Assembly (NCBI RefSeq): GCF_002343915.1
Contig: NZ_NETK01000001.1
Coordinates: 6,958,001-7,022,000, forward strand
Direction: 5' to 3'
DNA from: Nannocystis exedens
Lineage (GTDB): Bacteria > Myxococcota_A > Polyangia > Nannocystales > Nannocystaceae
DNA length: 64,000 bases
Below are positions 59,607 to 64,000 of the stretch, one piece after another. The notes under the pieces were generated by a model. That model saw nothing but the letters and a program-made list of their open reading frames with translations. It did not search any database and was not told where the DNA came from. The position numbers and the translations under genes were made by a program. Each line of letters begins with the position of its first letter. The stretch's first letter is position 1.

Positions 59607-60611
59607 ATGGTGGCGACAATGCTTACCGTTCAGCTCCGCAGGTTCCTCGTGTGCGCGACCGTCCTCGCCGTGGGATGCGGTGAAGCGGCACCACCGGCGC
59701 CTGCGCCCGCGGTGCCCGAGGAGTTCGACGATCCGTTCGCCGAGGACGCGAAGGCCGAGGTGAAGGCCGAGGCGGCCGCAGAGGCGAAGGTCGAGCCGGT
59801 GGTGGCGCTGGCCGAGCCCGCGGCCGCTCCGGTCGAGCCCGGCGTCGCGGGGCCGGGTGCGGCGAGCGCGACCGCCGGGGCGCCGGCCGAGGCGGCGCCG
59901 ACCGGCGCGGCGCCGGCGAGCGCGGTGGCGGAGGCCAGGCCGGAGGCCAAGGCGGAGGGCGAGAAGGCCGCGGCGGCGAAGAAGGTCAAGCCGACGACCG
60001 AGCCGCAACCTGTCCCGAAGGACAAGTCACCGACGACGCCGGCGGCGCCCGAGGCACCTGTCCCTGCGGACAGCCCGCCGCCGACGCCAGCGCCGACGCC
60101 CGCGCCGGTGGCCACGCCGACGCCCGCGCCGACCCCGGCGGCGCCGGCCCAGCCGGAGCAGAACCGCTTCGCGGGGACGTTCCGCTACGCGGGCGGGGAG
60201 GCGCAGCGGCAGCAATTGACCGACGCGATCGAGACGACGGTGCAGCAGCTGAACGCGCTGATCCGCGGGATCGGCCGCAAGCGGTTGACCACGGCCAACC
60301 CGATCCGCGAGCAGATATCGTTCGTGGTCGAGGGCACCAGGGTGACGGCGACGTTCGCGGCCGGGCGCACGATCTCGGGGACGCTGGGCGGTCCGGCGGT
60401 GCCGTGGACCGCCGACGACGGCTCGCCGCTGACGGTCGCGTTCTCGCTCGTCAAGGGCCGCCTGGTGATGGAGTTCAAGGCCGAGGACGGCGGCCGGCGC
60501 AGCGTGTTCACGCTCGACGAGTCGGGCGACAAGCTGACGATGAGCGTGACGATCACGTCGTCGCGGCTGGAGGTCCCGCTCAAGTACGCGCTGACGTACC
60601 GGCGCAAGTGA
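59607..60611 (+). CDS. Ala/Pro-rich lipoprotein
   Basis: ATG 59607 (a second at 59619). Lipobox LVCATVLAVGC. Residues 25-180 are a low-complexity Ala/Glu/Lys/Pro linker. The C-terminal 150 residues form a beta-rich domain (FAGTFRYAGGEAQRQQLTDA, RVTATFAAGRTISGTLGGPA, VFTLDESGDKLTMSVTITSS). Family not recognised. Two TGTCC-N4-GGACA palindromes lie inside the linker coding sequence (near 60010 and 60060), translated as part of the protein. Confidence 0.7.
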   Translation: MVATMLTVQLRRFLVCATVLAVGCGEAAPPAPAPAVPEEFDDPFAEDAKAEVKAEAAAEAKVEPVVALAEPAAAPVEPGVAGPGAASATAGAPAEAAPTGAAPASAVAEARPEAKAEGEKAAAAKKVKPTTEPQPVPKDKSPTTPAAPEAPVPADSPPPTPAPTPAPVATPTPAPTPAAPAQPEQNRFAGTFRYAGGEAQRQQLTDAIETTVQQLNALIRGIGRKRLTTANPIREQISFVVEGTRVTATFAAGRTISGTLGGPAVPWTADDGSPLTVAFSLVKGRLVMEFKAEDGGRRSVFTLDESGDKLTMSVTITSSRLEVPLKYALTYRRK

Positions 60612-60733
60612 GCGCATGCAGGTCCGGCGATCGCCCAGTCGATCGCCGCCCCCACGCGTCACGGGCGCGGCCCCGTTTCGTCGCACGGCGTTCGCCGTGG
60701 CGAGGGCGCGGCGAGGTCGATATTTTGGCGCGC

Positions 60734-61675
60734 ATGAACACGAAGGGACTGGCGCTCGCGCTCGGGGCATTCGTCGCGGTGGCGGGCGGAGCGGCGCGAG
60801 CCGGGCAATTGGTGGTGATGGACGAGACGTGGGTCCACGCGCCCGACCTGGCCGATTCACACTACCGGGTGACGCCGATGATGGACGTGCCGGCGGACTG
60901 GACGAGCCCGGTCGACTGGACGCAGGGCTCGGTGTGGGTCCACCTCGAGGTGCTGACCAAGCCGACGGCGCAGGAGACCAAGTTCCAGGTGTGCTTCGAG
61001 GCCAACCCGACCTACGCGTGTACGCTGCAGTCGCCGACCTACACCGAGGTCGGGATCTACGAGTGGGAGTCGACGTTCGCGCAGTTCTGGTCGCCGCCGG
61101 GCGAGTTCGTCGACTGGACGCAGGGCGTCAACAAGTTCGCGTGCATCCTCAAGGACACGATGAACGGCAAGCCGTCGGCCGACAACGTCGGGCCCGAGAC
61201 GGCGGCGCTGTACATGCCGACCGAGGTCCGCATGGTCATCACATTGGTCGAGCCCGGCAGCACCTACGAGCCGCCGGCGCCGATCGGCGAGGAGACCACC
61301 GGCGGGGAGTCGACGACGAGCGGCGAGACGACGGGCGAGCCGGAGACGAGCACGAGTGACACGGGCGGCGCATCGACGACGGGCGAGGCCAGCACCGGGC
61401 TGCCGGCGACCACCGCGGAGACGGGCACCGGCGAGCCGGGGGCGACCACGAGCAGCGGCGGCGAGGCGCCGACGACCGGCGCGCCGACCAGCGGCGACGC
61501 GGCGAGCACGAGCACGACCACGAGCGCGGGCGACGGCGCGAGCACCGGCGACGGCGCCCAGGACGGCAGCGAGGCCGGCTGCGGCTGCCGCGGCGGCGGA
61601 ACGGACGGGGCGGGCGTGTTCGGGCTGATGATCGCCGGGCTCGCCTGGCGCAGGCGCGGGCTTCAAGCTGTCTGA
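60734..61675 (+). CDS. secreted protein with MYXO-CTERM-like anchor
   Basis: ATG 60734, signal peptide GLALALGAFVAVAGGAARAG. The N-terminal domain is conserved-looking (LVVMDETWVHAPDLADSHYR, VTPMMDVPADWTSPVDWTQG). A Thr/Ser/Gly-rich linker follows. The C-terminus is GCGCRGGGTDGAGVFGLMIA, then a short hydrophobic stretch and RRR, the pattern of MYXO-CTERM sorting tails. It is likely processed and displayed at the cell surface. 313 residues. A TGTCTGAAGAGACA palindrome overlaps the stop codon. Confidence 0.78.
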   Translation: MNTKGLALALGAFVAVAGGAARAGQLVVMDETWVHAPDLADSHYRVTPMMDVPADWTSPVDWTQGSVWVHLEVLTKPTAQETKFQVCFEANPTYACTLQSPTYTEVGIYEWESTFAQFWSPPGEFVDWTQGVNKFACILKDTMNGKPSADNVGPETAALYMPTEVRMVITLVEPGSTYEPPAPIGEETTGGESTTSGETTGEPETSTSDTGGASTTGEASTGLPATTAETGTGEPGATTSSGGEAPTTGAPTSGDAASTSTTTSAGDGASTGDGAQDGSEAGCGCRGGGTDGAGVFGLMIAGLAWRRRGLQAV

Positions 61676-61751
61676 AGAGACAGGCGCCCGCAGACCTCGC
61701 CGCCGGCGCGCGGGTCGCTCGCGGGCGGCGCCCGCCGTGGGGGAATGAGGC

Positions 61752-62339
61752 TTATTGGCGGTAGATCGCCGTGAACTCGCCGTCGCGGCCGAGCTCCGGG
61801 GTCGCCACGCCGCGGAGCTCCTCGACGCACTTGAGTGATTCGCCCTTGACCTCGGCGCGCGCGATCTTGCCGGCTTCGACGGTGACGGCCACTTCTGCCC
61901 GCGGCTGCTTCACCGTGCGCAGGCAGGCGGCGATCGATCGCGCCGGCGCCTCGGTGAGCTCGGCCGCGCCGCCGTCGCTCCACGTCGCGCTCGCGAGCGT
62001 CCACTTGCCGAACTCGATGCCCGCGGCCGGGGTCGTCGCCGGCGCCTTGGCCTCGGGCTTCGCCGGCTCGGCCTTCGTCTCGACCATGCCCTGCGCGGCT
62101 TTCAGCTCCTGCGCGGCTTTCAGCTCCTGCGCGGCTTTCAGCTCCTGCGCGGCTTTCTTCTCCGCTTCCCGAGCCTCCTCCGCCGCGTCGTCCCGCTCGG
62201 CCTTGGTCGCGGCGGCCTTGATCTCCGCGGCCAGGACCTCCCGGCTCTTCGCCGGCTCCCCTTCGCGCGCGGCCGGTCCGCCGCATGCAAAGGTCCCCAA
62301 GAGCGCCGGCACCACCCAGGCTGTCCTTCTCACCGACAT
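61752..62339 (-). CDS. lipoprotein with AAQELK repeats
   Basis: ATG 62339, lipobox PALLGTFAC. A charged helix contains the hexapeptide AAQELK in three successive copies and a partial fourth, encoded by an 18-bp tandem repeat near 62093-62155. It probably forms a coiled coil. The C-terminal 90 residues (EFGKWTLASATWSDGGAAEL, EVAVTVEAGKIARAEVKGES) are of unknown family and resemble AgmX/TonB-type C-terminal folds in outline. 195 residues. Confidence 0.7.
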   Translation of the reverse strand: MSVRRTAWVVPALLGTFACGGPAAREGEPAKSREVLAAEIKAAATKAERDDAAEEAREAEKKAAQELKAAQELKAAQELKAAQGMVETKAEPAKPEAKAPATTPAAGIEFGKWTLASATWSDGGAAELTEAPARSIAACLRTVKQPRAEVAVTVEAGKIARAEVKGESLKCVEELRGVATPELGRDGEFTAIYRQ

Positions 62340-62381
62340 CGCCTCGAGCGTACCACAATCGTCGCGCCGGTCGCCGCGCGG

Positions 62382-63587
62382 TCAGCTCAGGGCCACGCGC
62401 AACGCCTTCGGACCCCGGACCGTCAGGTTGTCGAGCCAGGTCGGCTTTTCGAGCAGCTCCCAGCGCGGAAATTTCAACAGTGCCTCGAGGGCGAGGCGAG
62501 CCTCGAGGCGGCCGAGGGCGGCGCCGATGCAGTAGTGCGGGCCGGTCGAGAAGCCGAGGTGGCGGTTGTCGGCGCGGGCGATGTCGAAGCGGTCGGGCTC
62601 GGGGAACTGGGACTCGTCGCGGTTGGCGCCGGCCAACGAGAGGAACAGGCGGTCGCCGGCCTTGACCTGCTGGCCGTGCCACTCGAAGTCGACGCGCGCG
62701 ACCCGGCCCATGCGCGAGACGGGGCACTCGAAGCGCAGGACCTCCTCGATGGTGCTGGCCAAGAGGTCAGGTTCGGCGCGCAGCCGCTGCAGCTGGTCGG
62801 GGAAGCGCAGCAGGGTGTAGACGGTGTTGGCGATCAGGTTGGTGGTGGTCTCGTGGCCGCCGAACAGGATCGCGGTGCAGGTCGACAGCAGCTCCTGCTC
62901 GCTGAGCATCGAGCCCTGATCCTCGGCGGCGGCGAGCGCCGAGAGCAGGTCCTGGCGCCGGGTCTGGCGGCGCTCGGCGAGCGCCTTGCGGAAGTACTCC
63001 TCGAGCTCGAGGATCGCCGCGCGTGCGCCGGCGAGCAGCGCCTGGCTCATGACGGTGGCGCCGAAGAAAGCGGCGATCGCGTCGGAGCAGGCCTTGAGGC
63101 GGTGGCGGTCCTCCGGCGGCAGGCCGAGCATGTCGCCGATCACGAGCACCGGCAGCGGGCCCGCGATCGCCCCCACCAGCTCGACCTCGCCGGGCTCGAT
63201 CGCTCGCACCAGCTCGCCGAGGATCTCCTGGATCCGCGGGCGCCACGTCTCGACGAGGCGCGGCGTGAAGGCCTGGCCGAGCAGGCTGCGCAGGCGCGTG
63301 TGGTCCGGCGGGTCGCGCAGCAAGATCCAGTGCGCCAGGTTGTCGACCACCGGCGCGAACCACTGGCGCGCCTCCGACGGCAGGCGCCTGGCCATCGCCT
63401 CCGCCCGGCTGGCCGACAGGCGACCGTCGCGGAAGCCGGCCGCGACGTCGGCGTAGCGCGTGACGATGAACGAGCCCGCGCCCTCGTTGCCGGCGAAGTA
63501 CAGCGGCGCCTCGCGCCGCAGCCGCGCGAGCACGGGGTAGGGGTCGTCGCGATTGTCGGGGGCGTACAAACCGAGCGGATCGTGCAT
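62382..63587 (-). CDS. cytochrome P450
   Basis: The product has 401 residues from ATG 63587. I-helix oxygen motif LFGGHETTTNLIAN, ExxR helix IEEVLRFECPVSRMGRVARV, and heme-binding loop GFSTGPHYCIGAALGRLEAR with the axial Cys near residue 350. Soluble class I type, needing ferredoxin and reductase encoded elsewhere. No biosynthetic genes are adjacent, so the substrate is unknown. Confidence 0.95.
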   Translation of the reverse strand: MHDPLGLYAPDNRDDPYPVLARLRREAPLYFAGNEGAGSFIVTRYADVAAGFRDGRLSASRAEAMARRLPSEARQWFAPVVDNLAHWILLRDPPDHTRLRSLLGQAFTPRLVETWRPRIQEILGELVRAIEPGEVELVGAIAGPLPVLVIGDMLGLPPEDRHRLKACSDAIAAFFGATVMSQALLAGARAAILELEEYFRKALAERRQTRRQDLLSALAAAEDQGSMLSEQELLSTCTAILFGGHETTTNLIANTVYTLLRFPDQLQRLRAEPDLLASTIEEVLRFECPVSRMGRVARVDFEWHGQQVKAGDRLFLSLAGANRDESQFPEPDRFDIARADNRHLGFSTGPHYCIGAALGRLEARLALEALLKFPRWELLEKPTWLDNLTVRGPKALRVALS

Positions 63588-63851
63588 GACCTCCGAGGGT
63601 AGCGGAGTTCGCCAGGCGCGGGACCCGGCGGCCGGGCGCTTTTGATCGACGGTGCGTTCGGAGTGCGGCGTTTCCAGAGTCGGCCTTCGGAGGCCGCGCT
63701 CTCTGTTGCGTGAAGACTGTCGGCGATGGCGGACGCGGCGAGGATGAGCCTGTCCTTTCGGACATGGCCGTGCGGCGAGGAAGCGCGCCCGCCGGCGCGT
63801 GGACGCCGGCGGGCCGTCGATCATCACACGTGTCCCGAGGGACAGGTCACG
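63588..63851. other. intergenic region with two palindromes
   Basis: No gene. Two members of the short palindrome family occur: CCTGTCCTTTCGGACATGG near 63750 and GTGTCCCGAGGGACAGG near 63830. The second lies just beyond the stop codon of the minus-strand gene that follows. Confidence 0.45.
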
Positions 63852-64000
63852 TCACTGCGGGAAGACCTGCTGGCAGTAGCCGTCGATGCAGGGGGTGCCG
63901 GGCTCGCAGCAGTCGGCGTCGGACTCGCAGGCGTTGCCGGGTTCGGAGCAGGGGCCCTTCTCGCCGCAGACCTTGATTTCGCCCATCTGGATGCAGTGGC
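63852..64000 (-). CDS. Cys-rich protein, C-terminal part (runs off the window)
   Basis: The minus-strand frame ends ACESDADCCEPGTPCIDGYC, QQVFPQ and TGA. Ten Cys fall in fewer than 50 residues, with a DADCC knot-like unit typical of myxobacterial surface lipoproteins. The 5' part lies beyond 64000, so signal and length are unknown. Confidence 0.65.
   Translation of the reverse strand, partial: HCIQMGEIKVCGEKGPCSEPGNACESDADCCEPGTPCIDGYCQQVFPQ

Overview
The window looks like chromosome from a high-GC myxobacterium of the Nannocystis/Plesiocystis type. This is inferred from the many lipoproteins with Thr/Ser-rich linkers, a MYXO-CTERM-like C-terminal anchor, a DUF4215-type Cys repeat, a Ser/Thr kinase remnant and very GC-rich codon use. 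No rRNA, tRNA or CRISPR array was seen.

The main reading is that about 47 kb is a mobile, heavily decayed genomic island. A 59-bp direct repeat (197-255 and 47231-47289, one mismatch) carries the last codons of a von Willebrand-type lipoprotein gene. At the right end the intact gene (47224-48558) is followed directly by a tyrosine integrase with two small AlpA-type genes (45476-47227). At the left end only a 3' stub of the lipoprotein gene remains. This is the expected footprint of integration into the 3' end of that gene.

Inside the island, from left to right: a SEC-C stub; an IS630 element split by an ISL3 element (1126-3694); a TPR/thioredoxin lipoprotein; an IS21-family element with passenger genes (6791-10193); two uncharacterised genes; a kinase stub and an M13 peptidase; IS3 and IS66 remnants; a less GC-rich patch with a secreted protein and a possible peptide/membrane-protein pair (18.3-20.5 kb); two lipoproteins; a compact integrative module of unknown type (23.6-28.0 kb: five small genes, AlpA-like gene, integrase); a truncated IS91 HUH transposase; more lipoproteins; a flavin monooxygenase facing a copper-monooxygenase-like lipoprotein and TetR regulator around a palindromic operator; a TIGR02996 gene; an IstB stub; an integrase stub; an IS66 element broken by a frameshift and an antisense group II intron; and an IS5 stub. 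A dispersed repeat of roughly 270 bp occurs four times between these modules, and two copies are split by IS elements.

From 47.3 kb to the end the sequence is ordered chromosome. It holds the vWA lipoprotein, an overlapping outer-membrane protein / ECF sigma / anti-sigma-like operon, a Kef-type antiporter, a beta-propeller lipoprotein, BON and OmpA proteins, a vWA protein, a class III nucleotide cyclase, envelope proteins, a cytochrome P450 and the end of a Cys-rich lipoprotein. A short palindrome (TGTCC-N4-GGACA) is scattered through this part, including inside genes.
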